This document shows positions 1 through 8,143 of a DNA stretch of 32,596 bases, piece by piece. The notes under the pieces are model-generated. The model was not told the DNA's origin. It made no database searches and saw only the letters and a list, made by a program, of their open reading frames with translations. Positions within the stretch are counted from its first letter, which is position 1. Each line of letters opens with the position of its first letter. Position numbers and translations under genes: made by a program. The DNA is from DATKMS01 sp041497995 (lineage in GTDB: Bacteria; Desulfobacterota; Binatia; HRBIN30), in NCBI GenBank assembly GCA_041497995.1, contig JBGQHM010000027.1:1-32596 (forward strand), written 5' to 3'.

Positions 1-10
1 CCTCCCCTCT

Positions 11-33
11 CCCGCGCTGAAGCAACGCGCGGG
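11..33. other. GC-rich hairpin at window edge
   Basis: A 7-bp perfect stem (CCCGCGC at 11-17 pairing with GCGCGGG at 27-33) encloses a 9-nt loop. It lies upstream of the P450 gene and has no following T-run. It could end a gene lying left of the window, but nothing else supports that. Confidence 0.2.
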
Positions 34-108
34 CGAGGCCAGCGGACCTCGCCACGATGCCGCTCGCTCGAAGCCAAAATGCAGGGTGCACTGCCTCACG
101 AAAATGTA

Positions 109-114
109 GATAAT
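109..114 (+). promoter_or_regulatory. Putative -10 box of P450 gene
   Basis: GATAAT is followed by seven bases (GGGCGCC) and then the ATG at 122. That distance puts the predicted transcription start on or next to this ATG, as in a leaderless mRNA. No Shine-Dalgarno precedes either candidate ATG (113 or 122). The -10 plus GGCG-rich spacer resembles those of the genes starting at 4616, 4743 and 14605. Confidence 0.4.
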
Positions 115-121
115 GGGCGCC

Positions 122-1516
122 ATGCAAACCGACGCTCAGATCGAACCGCTGGCGCATGCTCTTCCCACGAACGGTGTCCGGCGTGCGCCCGGCATTCGTT
201 ACCCGACCGCCTTCCACTTCCTCTTCGCGGCCCGCCGCGACCCGCTCGGACTGTTGCTCGCGGCGGCACGCGAGTACGGCGACGTCGTGCGCTTCGACGC
301 GTGGCCGTATGTCATCCACATGCTGTATCACCCCGACTACATCAAGCACGTGTTGCAGGAGAACAACCGCAACTACTGGAAGGGGAACCTCGTTGGACGC
401 GTGAAGCCGCTCATCGGCGAAGGGCTGTTCACCAGCGAAGGTGACTTCTGGCGGCGGCAGCGACGCCTGGCGCAGCCGGCCTTCCACCGCCAGCGCATCG
501 AAAGCTTCGCGACGATCATGAGCACTGCCGGCACCCGGATGCTGGAAGCTTGGGCGGCCCCAGCGGCGGACGGGACGCCGATCGATTTCATGGAGCACAT
601 GTCGCGTGTGACCCTCCGCATCGTCGGGCAAGCTCTCTTCGGTATTGACCTAGTCGGTGAAGCCGCGGGTGTCGGCCGTGCCATGCTGTCGGCACTAAAG
701 TTCGTGTCAGAGGAAGCCTTCTCGCTCTTCCCAAGTGTCTTGATGATCCCGACGCCGCGCAATCTGCGCTTTCGGCGGGCGCGGGCCGAGCTCGATCGTG
801 TCGTGCTCGGCATCATCGAAGGCCGTCGGCGCAGCGGTGCTGGGGGCGATGACCTGCTCGCGATGCTGATGGAAGCGCGCGATGAGGACACGGGTGAGGG
901 CATGAGCGACCGCCAGCTGCGCGACGAGATCATGACCTTCGTTCTCGCCGGCCACGAGACCACTGCGGTCACGTTGGCGTGGGCTTGTCTGCTTCTCGCG
1001 CAGCATCCCGAGGTCGGTGACCGGGTACGCCGCGAGGTGTCAACGGTGCTTGCCGGCAGAACCCCGGCGCTGGCCGACTTGCCACGATTGGAGCTGACGC
1101 GCCGTGTGATCGACGAAACCTTACGCCTCTACCCGCCGGTTGCCGTGATCAGCCGCGAGAGCTACGCCGCCGACGAGATCGGCGGCTATGCGATTCCCGC
1201 CAAGAGCGGCGCGATGCTGAGCCCGTACGTCACGCATCGTCACCCTGCGTTCTGGCCCGATCCCGAGCATTTCGACCCAGAGCGTTTCACGCCCGAGCAG
1301 GTGGCGGCGCGCCCGCGCTTCGCCTACTTCCCGTTCAGCGGCGGCCCGCGCCTGTGCATCGGCAACGAGTTTGCGTTGATGGAAGCGCAGATCCTCTTGG
1401 CGACGATCATGCAGCGCTACCGTGTCGATGTCGCGCCGGGGCATGTCGTGCAGGAAGAGATCCGCGTCACCCTGCGTCCGCGCCAGCCGATGCTGATGGT
1501 GCCGCGGCCTGTGTAG
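122..1516 (+). CDS. Cytochrome P450
   Basis: Haem-thiolate monooxygenase of about 464 residues, the usual length of a soluble bacterial P450. All diagnostic motifs are present. The C-helix has WRRQRR for haem propionate contact. The I-helix oxygen-activation motif AGHETT lies about two thirds of the way along. The K-helix ExxR is ETLR, followed by LYPP. The haem-binding loop FSGGPRLCIG supplies the axial cysteine (Cys412 counted from the 122 start). The N-terminus has no membrane anchor, so it is likely cytoplasmic and needs separate ferredoxin/reductase partners, none of which is in the window. I prefer ATG 122 because of the leaderless-type -10 box; ATG 113 is in frame and would add three residues. 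The overall look (SEGDFWRRQRR, ETLRLYPPV) resembles CYP102/CYP4-like fatty-acid hydroxylases, but the substrate cannot be read from sequence. Confidence 0.95.
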   Translation: MQTDAQIEPLAHALPTNGVRRAPGIRYPTAFHFLFAARRDPLGLLLAAAREYGDVVRFDAWPYVIHMLYHPDYIKHVLQENNRNYWKGNLVGRVKPLIGEGLFTSEGDFWRRQRRLAQPAFHRQRIESFATIMSTAGTRMLEAWAAPAADGTPIDFMEHMSRVTLRIVGQALFGIDLVGEAAGVGRAMLSALKFVSEEAFSLFPSVLMIPTPRNLRFRRARAELDRVVLGIIEGRRRSGAGGDDLLAMLMEARDEDTGEGMSDRQLRDEIMTFVLAGHETTAVTLAWACLLLAQHPEVGDRVRREVSTVLAGRTPALADLPRLELTRRVIDETLRLYPPVAVISRESYAADEIGGYAIPAKSGAMLSPYVTHRHPAFWPDPEHFDPERFTPEQVAARPRFAYFPFSGGPRLCIGNEFALMEAQILLATIMQRYRVDVAPGHVVQEEIRVTLRPRQPMLMVPRPV

Positions 1517-1541
1517 GCCGCCCTACCGTAAGACTGCCCGA

Positions 1542-1625
1542 GCGGTACAGGCTGGAAGCCTATACCACTGGGAGCCGCACCGCGTGCAGCCTGAATCGGT
1601 GGTATAGGCTTCCAGCCTGTACCGC
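1542..1625. repeat. 27-bp perfect inverted repeat (REP-like)
   Basis: Two perfectly complementary 27-bp arms (1542-1568 and 1599-1625) flank a 30-bp loop, between the convergent P450 and regulator genes. The arms contain GGCTGGAAGCC and GGTATAGGC. Near-identical palindromes read in silico as peptides such as RYRLEAYTT or GFQPVP, which I recall as dispersed repeats in several bacterial phyla; that identification is from memory. It could act as a bidirectional transcription barrier. There is only one copy in this window. Confidence 0.75.
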
Positions 1626-1661
1626 CGGTGCACGACCGGCATCGCGCCGTAACAGCCAACC

Positions 1662-4616
1662 TCATGCGAGCCGCGCTTGCAGCGTGCGAGCGGCTCGCAG
1701 GTCGGGTGCGTCGAGGCCTTCCGTGAACGAAGACAGGATCGGGTCCAGCAGCTGGCGCGCCGCGTCTCTCTTCTTCTCCTGTCGCCATAACATCGCCAGG
1801 CTGACGCTGGCCCGCAGCTCCCAGAGCTTCGCGCCTTGCGCGCGGGCGATGCTGATGGCGTGCTGAAAGCTGGCCTCGGCCTTCTGTGGCTCGCGTGCCT
1901 GCACGAGCTCGCCGCGCAGACGATGCAGCTCCGCCTCGTACCAGCGTTCGCCGGTGTCGCGCATGTGCGTTTCGGCGCGCGTGAGGAGCTGCATACCGGC
2001 CGGCTTCTTTCCGGCGCGGAGGTGCGCGCCGACGGCGAGGCACAGGAACGCGGAGAGCTGTGACAGGATTCCCATCTGCGTGTACTCGTCGATGCGCGCG
2101 ATGACGTCGGTGAGCGAGCCGGCGCTCGGCTCCCGAACGGCGGCCACCCACGCTGCGATGATCCGCCCGATGGCGCTCCATTGGCGGTATCCGTGCTCCT
2201 CAGCAACGGCCACCGCTTCCCGCGCCCGTTCGCCCGCGGCCGCGGGGTCGTCCATGAACGCGTAGAACATGGAGGCGAGCGCGAGTGCGGTGGCGCGGTC
2301 GACTGGGCGCGCGGTCTGGCGTGACCACGCGACCGCGTGTTCTACCCGCGCCCGCGCGGTGGCGAGGTTGCCGAGGCCCATCTCGATGAACGCTGCGGAC
2401 CCGAACGCATACGCAACGACATCAAAGGTGGAAGGAAACTCCATCGGCTCAGCTGGCTGTGCGGCGACCGCTCGCATGGCGTGCTGACGCGCGGTGGCCA
2501 ACTCGCCGCGGCTCCAATAGCACCACGCCCCGGAGGCATGAGCGACCAGTGTCGTTTCAGGAAACGGGAGCTGCTCGGCCAGCGCGACCATGAGCGGGAT
2601 GATGCGGGCCGCGTCGGCGAGTTGGGCACGGGCGGCATAACACGTGTGCAGTCCGGCCAAGGAGCTCAGTAACGGTGGCAGTGCCTCCGCCTGCTCGGCG
2701 AGTTGCCGGCAACGTTGAAACGTCACCTCCACCGCGGGATCTGCATAGTCTTCCGCAACCAGCTGTAGAGCCCCGAGCCGCAGGTTCAGGAAGAGCATCC
2801 GGTCGGTTCGTTCCGGCTTGTCGGGTAGCAGCGCCACCATCTCCAGTGCGCGCCGGACGGTGGCGATGGCTTCGCGATGCGCGCCGCGCCTGGTGCAATG
2901 CGTCGCCGTTTTCTCCAGGTAGTGGATGGCGCGCGCCGGGTCACGGCCGCGCTCGAAATGGACCGAGAGCTCCGTTGCCACTTCGTCGGCGCGCTGCCCA
3001 TACGCCTGCTCGAGGCGGCGGCCGAGGCGTTGGTGGAGCAGTTGTCTGTGGGCCGGTGACAGGCTTTCGTAGAGGACGTTCCGGTATACCTCGTGAGTGA
3101 ACTGGTACCCACCCGCTACCGTACCGTCCGGCCACTGGGCGGGATCCGCGGTGCGAATGAATTGGCTGTCGCGTGCGAGAGCGCTGCAGCGCTTTTCTAC
3201 CGAGACGAGGTCTTGCTCCACGGCGGCAGCGACGCTGGCCGCGGAAAACTGGGTGCCGGCGGCGCTGGCGGCTTCCAGGAGCAACCTGTCGGCGTTGTCG
3301 AGTCGCTCGGCCTGTCGATCAATCATGAGGCGTAGGCTCTCCGGTACGCCGAAGTCGGCGTAGCCTGGTTGCACGCTCCATTCACCGTCGTTGCACCCGA
3401 CCAGCCCCGCGGCAAGTAATGCTTCGAAGAGCGTCACTAGAAACAATGGGTGCCCCTCGGTGCGCCTGTGGAACCATTCCACCAGCGCCTCGGGTGGCGA
3501 CGGGCAGAGGCGTTCCAGCCAGCGCTGCACGCAATGCGACGTCAGCCGACTCAGTGCAAGCTGTGAGCTGCGCTGGCGCGCGCGTAGCTCCTGTTCGAGC
3601 CTCCGTAGCGGATGGCGATGGAGGATCACCTCGGTCGGCCGGTAGGTGGCGAGCACCATCAGGTGGGACGATTCCGGACGTTGCGCGAGGTACGAGAGCA
3701 CGTCGAGTGTCGACGGATCGGTCCAGTGCAAATCCTCCAGCACAAGGATGAGCACGCGCTCCTTCGCTAGCGCCTCTACGGCTTCACCGAGCAGACGCAC
3801 CGCACGGTCCGGCATGATGGCCGCAGCCGGCGAGGAAATGCTTGCGGCGCTCGGCGAGAGCATGCCCTCCGGTAGACGCTCCTGCAGAGCCGCTGCGGCC
3901 CAGGCATTGCCCGGTTGACGCGATAATCGCGACAGCGCATCGAGCAACGGCAGGAAAGGTTCGCCCGGACCGTACTGCTCGACGCATTTTCCACGCGCGA
4001 TGGAGCAGGTTGCTAGGTTGTTAGTTGTTAGGTTGTTGGGTTGTTCTGGTCTAACAACAAACGACCTCGCAACTGATAGCCTCAGGAATTCGTCGACCAA
4101 CGCGGTCTTGCCGATCCCGGTCTCTCCGGTCACGAAGACGACCTGCCGCACGCCACTCGCCGCGCGCTCGAACCACAGGCGTAGCTGCGCGAGATCGGCT
4201 TCGCGACCCACGAAGGATGGAAGGTTGTTGGTTGTTAGGTTGTTCGTTGTTAGGGAGCTCGACTCTGAACTGCCGACTGCCGACTGTTGACTCAGGCCAG
4301 CGATCCATCGATAGCCGCGCCGGTACACGGTCTCCACGTACCTCGCCGCGCCGCGCGTATCGCCGAAGATGGCGCGCAGCTCCCGCACGCAGCCGACGAG
4401 CACGTCCTCGGACACGAACACCTCCGGCCACAACGCCTTCAACAGCTCGTCTTTGCTCACCAGCTGCCCCGGCCGCGCCGTCAGATACTCCAGGACACCC
4501 AGCGTCTTGCCGCGCAAGGGGATGGCCTCGTCGCCGCAGCACAGGCGCGCGTTTGTGGCGTCGAAGGTGAAGGGCCCGAAGCGGATCAAGGGATCGCGCT
4601 CTGGTGACGAGGGCAT
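1662..4616 (-). CDS. Winged-helix/AAA ATPase/TPR transcriptional regulator
   Basis: 984-residue multidomain regulator. Residues about 10-106 are an OmpR/PhoB-type winged helix (RFGPFTFD, PLRGKTLGVLEYL, SKDELLKALWP, YVETVYRRGYRWIA). A STAND/AAA_16-type ATPase follows from about 133 (FVGREADL), with Walker A GETGIGKT at 164-171 and Walker B LVLEDLHW at 291-298. From about 430 to the end the protein is helical and rich in alanine and leucine, as in TPR arrays. This architecture is known for signal-integrating activators that oligomerise on ATP and ligand binding. There is no receiver domain or membrane segment, so it is cytoplasmic. Two low-complexity stretches with the sequence NNLTTNNL (about 121-132 and 193-203) come from heptanucleotide repeats; the second interrupts the loop between LVDEFLRLS and ARGKCVEQYG inside the ATPase. 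It is divergent from the DUF3604 operon, which it plausibly controls. Confidence 0.88.
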   Translation of the reverse strand: MPSSPERDPLIRFGPFTFDATNARLCCGDEAIPLRGKTLGVLEYLTARPGQLVSKDELLKALWPEVFVSEDVLVGCVRELRAIFGDTRGAARYVETVYRRGYRWIAGLSQQSAVGSSESSSLTTNNLTTNNLPSFVGREADLAQLRLWFERAASGVRQVVFVTGETGIGKTALVDEFLRLSVARSFVVRPEQPNNLTTNNLATCSIARGKCVEQYGPGEPFLPLLDALSRLSRQPGNAWAAAALQERLPEGMLSPSAASISSPAAAIMPDRAVRLLGEAVEALAKERVLILVLEDLHWTDPSTLDVLSYLAQRPESSHLMVLATYRPTEVILHRHPLRRLEQELRARQRSSQLALSRLTSHCVQRWLERLCPSPPEALVEWFHRRTEGHPLFLVTLFEALLAAGLVGCNDGEWSVQPGYADFGVPESLRLMIDRQAERLDNADRLLLEAASAAGTQFSAASVAAAVEQDLVSVEKRCSALARDSQFIRTADPAQWPDGTVAGGYQFTHEVYRNVLYESLSPAHRQLLHQRLGRRLEQAYGQRADEVATELSVHFERGRDPARAIHYLEKTATHCTRRGAHREAIATVRRALEMVALLPDKPERTDRMLFLNLRLGALQLVAEDYADPAVEVTFQRCRQLAEQAEALPPLLSSLAGLHTCYAARAQLADAARIIPLMVALAEQLPFPETTLVAHASGAWCYWSRGELATARQHAMRAVAAQPAEPMEFPSTFDVVAYAFGSAAFIEMGLGNLATARARVEHAVAWSRQTARPVDRATALALASMFYAFMDDPAAAGERAREAVAVAEEHGYRQWSAIGRIIAAWVAAVREPSAGSLTDVIARIDEYTQMGILSQLSAFLCLAVGAHLRAGKKPAGMQLLTRAETHMRDTGERWYEAELHRLRGELVQAREPQKAEASFQHAISIARAQGAKLWELRASVSLAMLWRQEKKRDAARQLLDPILSSFTEGLDAPDLRAARTLQARLA
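4009..4073. repeat. Heptamer repeat / imperfect inverted repeat inside regulator
   Basis: A run of GGTTGTT-like heptamers (4009-4045) is followed by a reverse-complementary stretch (4051-4073). Arms 4009-4031 and 4051-4073 match at 20 of 23 positions, so the RNA could fold into a hairpin. It sits in frame within the ATPase domain and is read as PNNLTTNNLAT on the minus strand. Confidence 0.7.
4221..4293. repeat. Second heptamer repeat block inside regulator
   Basis: Tandem GGTTGTT-like heptamers (4222-4253) are followed by a second heptamer type (ACTGCCG at 4269-4275 and 4276-4282, then ACTGTTG at 4283-4289). Together they encode the serine/asparagine/threonine-rich linker between the winged helix and the ATPase. 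Both repeat types have a period near 7 bp, unrelated to codon phase, which suggests a DNA-level repeat rather than protein-driven low complexity. Confidence 0.7.
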
Positions 4617-4621
4617 GCGCC

Positions 4622-4627
4622 ACTCTA
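4622..4627 (-). promoter_or_regulatory. Putative -10 box of regulator gene
   Basis: On the minus strand TAGAGT is followed by GGCGC and then the start codon, five bases away. TTGTGC lies 18 bp upstream as a weak -35. The geometry implies a leaderless or nearly leaderless mRNA. Confidence 0.35.
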
Positions 4628-4679
4628 GTCAAGGTCGCCGCGTTCGCACAAACACGGCGCGTTGAGTGGTGACCCGCAA

Positions 4680-4736
4680 ATTGCGGAATCATTGCGGAAT
4701 GTTTTCGGGATCTCGGCAAGCAGCCGCGGCTAAGAT
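4680..4736 (+). promoter_or_regulatory. Triple 11-bp direct repeat plus -10 box (operator/promoter)
   Basis: Three tandem 11-mers (ATTGCGGAATC 4680-4690, ATTGCGGAATG 4691-4701, TTTTCGGGATC 4702-4712) are followed by the -10 box TAAGAT at 4731-4736, six bases before ATG 4743. The third unit occupies the -35 position and there is no TTGACA-like hexamer, the arrangement expected of an activator-dependent promoter. The same array precedes the gene at 14605. The 11-bp period matches one helical turn and the spacing read by PhoB/OmpR-type winged helices, the class encoded by the divergent gene. Confidence 0.6.
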
Positions 4737-4742
4737 GGCGAC

Positions 4743-7148
4743 ATGACACTCCAGCCGCCCGCATCGCGATGGACATCCGTTTGCCTGCTCACCGCGCTTC
4801 TCGCGCTTGCGCTCGTCACGACGCGCGCGGGGGCCGAATCGGTTCCGTGGCAGCGGACCGAAGTGCACCAGCCGTGCGCCAACTTCGACACGCTCCGCCA
4901 GCCGTACTTCGGCGACACGCACATCCACACCGCCTACTCGTCGGATGCGGTCTTCGCCGGCACGCGCGAGAACCCGCGGGGCGCCTACCGCTTCGCGCAG
5001 GGTCAGTCCGTCGGCCTGCCGCCATACGACGCGCAGGGGACGCCGACGCGCACCGCGCAGCTCCGCCGGCCGCTCGATTTCACCGCGGTCACCGATCACG
5101 CGGAGCAGTTCGGCGAGATCGAGATCTGTCTCACGCCCGGCCTTTCCGGGTACGACTCCACCGATTGCGTTGCGGCGCGCAATCAGCTGGACGCCCCGCT
5201 GCCCGCGGTCCCAAGCCTTCTGCCCCCGCCCACGGTCATCAGCTTCCTGCTCGGCTACGGTGTCTTGAACCCCCCGCAGCGATTCTCCTGGTGCGGACCT
5301 GGGGGCGCCAACTGTCTGGCGCAGGCGTCGCTTGTCTGGGAGGACACGCAGGCCGCGGCCGAGGAGTTCTACGACCGCACCTCGGCGTGCACCTTCACGA
5401 CGTTCGTGGCCTACGAGTGGAGCGGCCAACCCGGCGGCAACAACCTGCACCGCAACGTCATCTTCCGCAACGACGTCGTACCGTCGCTGCCGACCAGCTA
5501 CATGGAACAACCGACTCCGCAGGGGCTGTGGAACACGCTCAAGGCACAATGCCTCGACGGCTTACCCGGCTGCGACGTGCTGGCGATTCCGCACAATCCG
5601 AACGCCAGCGGCGGTCTCATGTTTGCCCCGGTCGGCGCAAACAACAACCCGCTGACCGCCGCCGACGCTACGTTCCGGTCGTCCATGGAGCCGCTGGTGG
5701 AGCTCACTCAGCACAAGGGCGATTCGGAGTGCCGCCCCGGCGTCCAGTCCACCGATGAGACCTGCGGCTACGAGAAGCTGAACCGCCTGCAGCTGTTCGC
5801 CGCGGTCTCGGACCCGAATCAGACGTTCCCACCGCTCAACTACGTCCGCAACGCGCTGAAGGAAGGGCTCAAGCAAGAGCAGCTGATCGGAGTGAATCCG
5901 TTCAAGCTCGGTGTGGTCGGCAGCACCGACGATCACAATGCGGCACCTGGCAGCACCGAGGAGCGGGACTTCGGGGCCACGGGACACATTGGGCTGCGCG
6001 ATCATGCCAACCCGGCATTCATGGTCGCCCGCGTGACACCGGCGGGCATCGAGGCGAACCCGGGCGGTCTAGCGGTGCTGTGGGCGGAAGAGAATTCCCG
6101 CGACGCGCTCTTCGCCGCCATGCGCCGGCGAGAGGTCTACGCCACCAGCGGCTCGCGGCCGATCGTGCGCGCCTTCGCCGGCAAGCTGGCGGGCAGCATC
6201 TGCAAAGGGGCGAACTTCGCCGCCACCGGCTACCGCAAGGGCGTGCCGATGGGCAGTGATATCGGGCCGGTGGCCGGCAACGGTAGCCCGAGCATCGCCG
6301 TGCTCGCTATGAAGGACGCGGGCACGACGGACATGCCCGGCACGCTGCTGCAACGCATCCAGATCGTCAAGGGCTGGATCGACGACAGCGGCGAAGCGCA
6401 GGAGGCCGTGTTCGACATCACCAAGAAACCCGACAACGGCGCCAGCGTCGACACCGCCACGTGTCAAACCTCCGGCCCGGGGGCCGACTCTTTGTGCGCT
6501 GTGTGGAAGGACCCCGAGTTCAAGGCCAGCCAGCGCGCCTTCTACTACGCGCGCGTCCTCGAAAATCCAACGTGCCGCTGGAGCACTTACCATTGCAACA
6601 ACCAGGGAATCGACTGCAGCGCGCCCGCAACCGTTCCGGCGGCGTACACGGAGTGTTGCAACCCAGCAGTGCCGAAGACGATCCAAGAGCGCGCCTGGAC
6701 GTCGCCGTTCTGGTACGAGCCGGAGGCGATCGGCAAGGTGACGGCGAGCGTGGCCTTCGGCAAGCAAACCGGGGCCGACGTGCTCAAGGTCACGGCGCAG
6801 ATCGGTGCCTCGGCGCCGGTGTTCAATCCGGACGTCGATGACGTCGCGCTCACCGTGCGTGACGACGATACGATCTATGACGTCACCATCCCGGCAGGCA
6901 CGATGGTGCACAAGGGCACGAAGTACCAACTGACGGACAAGGCAGGAACGCTCGGCGGCTTGAAGAGCGTCACCCTCAAGGTTCCGTCGTCGGGTTTCAA
7001 ACAATTGGTGCTGCAAACGGTACCGGTCGACCTCTCGCACGCCGACCGGGCTGACCACTTCGTCGAAATCGACCTGCGCATAGGCAGCTTTCACGCCACG
7101 CATAGTAGGTTATGGTCGCTCAAGGGCAGCAAGCTGCAGACGAGCTGA
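4743..7148 (+). CDS. DUF3604 family protein, secreted PHP-like metallohydrolase
   Basis: 801-residue exported protein. A signal peptide is clear (hydrophobic VCLLTALLALALV, likely cleavage after RAGA near residue 31). The mature protein opens with the DUF3604 hallmark FGDTHIHTAYSSDA (His60, His62), followed by TDHAEQFGE and STDDHNAAPG, which resemble the metal ligands of PHP-type phosphoesterases. Enzymatic activity of DUF3604 proteins is not established as far as I know. Several cysteines in the second half (CSAPAT, ECCNPAVP) fit a periplasmic, disulfide-bearing protein. It is the first gene of an operon with PpiC, HupE and MBL genes, and its stop lies two bases before the next ATG. The start is fixed by the signal peptide and by the -10 box six bases upstream. 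The substrate is unknown. Confidence 0.9.
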   Translation: MTLQPPASRWTSVCLLTALLALALVTTRAGAESVPWQRTEVHQPCANFDTLRQPYFGDTHIHTAYSSDAVFAGTRENPRGAYRFAQGQSVGLPPYDAQGTPTRTAQLRRPLDFTAVTDHAEQFGEIEICLTPGLSGYDSTDCVAARNQLDAPLPAVPSLLPPPTVISFLLGYGVLNPPQRFSWCGPGGANCLAQASLVWEDTQAAAEEFYDRTSACTFTTFVAYEWSGQPGGNNLHRNVIFRNDVVPSLPTSYMEQPTPQGLWNTLKAQCLDGLPGCDVLAIPHNPNASGGLMFAPVGANNNPLTAADATFRSSMEPLVELTQHKGDSECRPGVQSTDETCGYEKLNRLQLFAAVSDPNQTFPPLNYVRNALKEGLKQEQLIGVNPFKLGVVGSTDDHNAAPGSTEERDFGATGHIGLRDHANPAFMVARVTPAGIEANPGGLAVLWAEENSRDALFAAMRRREVYATSGSRPIVRAFAGKLAGSICKGANFAATGYRKGVPMGSDIGPVAGNGSPSIAVLAMKDAGTTDMPGTLLQRIQIVKGWIDDSGEAQEAVFDITKKPDNGASVDTATCQTSGPGADSLCAVWKDPEFKASQRAFYYARVLENPTCRWSTYHCNNQGIDCSAPATVPAAYTECCNPAVPKTIQERAWTSPFWYEPEAIGKVTASVAFGKQTGADVLKVTAQIGASAPVFNPDVDDVALTVRDDDTIYDVTIPAGTMVHKGTKYQLTDKAGTLGGLKSVTLKVPSSGFKQLVLQTVPVDLSHADRADHFVEIDLRIGSFHATHSRLWSLKGSKLQTS

Positions 7149-7150
7149 AC

Positions 7151-8143
7151 ATGCGGCGTCCCATTGGTTGTCTGCGCAGCCCGCTGCTTCACTTCCTCGC
7201 AGGCGGGTTCGTGCTGTTCGTAATCGTCCACGTCACCCGCCCTGCGGCGGTCAGCCGACCTCGCACCTCTCTCGACCCCGTCGTCGTCACCGCCGACGAG
7301 GTGGCGCGGATGCGTGGCGCCTACACGCGCGAAACGGGGCTGCAGCCAACGGCGGCCGACGAGGTCGCACTCATCGACAAGACGGTCGAGGAGGAGCTCC
7401 TCTACCGCGAAGCGGTAGCGCGCGGGCTGGACCGCAACGATCGCAGCGTCCGCAACTGGCTCGTCGAGCAGATGCGCGGCCTGACGGACGAGTCCGCGGG
7501 CGACGAGGAAGCGCTCTACGCCCAGGCGCGCGCGCTCGAGCTCGACCGCAAAGATCTCGTCGTCCGGCGCATCTTGGTGCAGAAGATGCGACTGTTGGCC
7601 TCGCGGGCCGGTGAGCAAGACACCGCGGACGACGAGCTGCGGGCCTTCTACGCCGAGCATCAAATCGACTACCGGCAGCCGGAGCGGGTCACCCTGTGGC
7701 ATGTCTTCCTCGGCTCGCAAACCCGTGGCGACGGAGCGAGACGAGAAGCGGAGCAACTCATCGCCGAGCTTCGCAGTCGTCCGGCAGACCCAGCCGCTGC
7801 TGCCAGGCGGGGCGACCCCTTTCCGTTTCCGCCGCATCTCACATCGCAGTCGCGGCCACAGCTCGAGAAGGTGTTCGGTCCGACGCTCGCAGCCGAGATC
7901 CTGCGCAGTGATGCGCGGACCTGGACCGGCCCCCTCCCGTCGCCGTACGGCGTGCACCTTGTGTGGATCGAGGCTCACGAGCAAGGCGCTATCCCACCGT
8001 TCGAGGCGGTGCGCGGCCGGGTGTTGGAGGCGTGGCACGAGGTGCGCCGCGCGCAGCGCGTGGCCCAACTCATCCACGAGCTCGCGACGCGTGCGGCGCT
8101 GCGCGTAGACTCCGCCGCTTGGCGGGAACGGAGGCAGGCGTGA
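7151..8143 (+). CDS. Membrane-anchored PpiC-type peptidyl-prolyl isomerase
   Basis: 330-residue protein with one N-terminal membrane segment (LLHFLAGGFVLFVIVHV). An alpha-helical SurA/PrsA-like chaperone part follows (VALIDKTVEEELLYREAVARGL, LVVRRILVQKM). A parvulin-like rotamase region occupies the C-terminal half (VTLWHVFLGSQ, GPLPSPYGVHLVWIEAH). It probably helps fold or mature exported proteins of the same operon. ATG 7151 is chosen because it starts two bases after the DUF3604 stop; an upstream in-frame ATG at 7112 would overlap the preceding gene by 37 bp. Pairing of such isomerases with DUF3604 and HupE genes recurs in other genomes as I recall it, which suggests a functional module. 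Confidence 0.85.
   Translation: MRRPIGCLRSPLLHFLAGGFVLFVIVHVTRPAAVSRPRTSLDPVVVTADEVARMRGAYTRETGLQPTAADEVALIDKTVEEELLYREAVARGLDRNDRSVRNWLVEQMRGLTDESAGDEEALYAQARALELDRKDLVVRRILVQKMRLLASRAGEQDTADDELRAFYAEHQIDYRQPERVTLWHVFLGSQTRGDGARREAEQLIAELRSRPADPAAAARRGDPFPFPPHLTSQSRPQLEKVFGPTLAAEILRSDARTWTGPLPSPYGVHLVWIEAHEQGAIPPFEAVRGRVLEAWHEVRRAQRVAQLIHELATRAALRVDSAAWRERRQA

Noticed and set aside
4680..4712. Start of a CRISPR-like repeat array
   Set aside because: The units abut with no spacers and number only three; they fit a tandem operator.
4689..5549. 286-codon open frame on the minus strand opposite the DUF3604 gene
   Set aside because: Arginine/valine-rich composition with no motif or signal; it mirrors the coding frame of a GC-rich gene. 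Similar antisense frames at 6069-7103, 24340-25437 and elsewhere were dismissed for the same reason.
7963..8139. N-terminal extension of the HupE protein
   Set aside because: It lies inside the PpiC gene in another frame and is arginine-rich; the GTG at 8140 gives a proper signal peptide.
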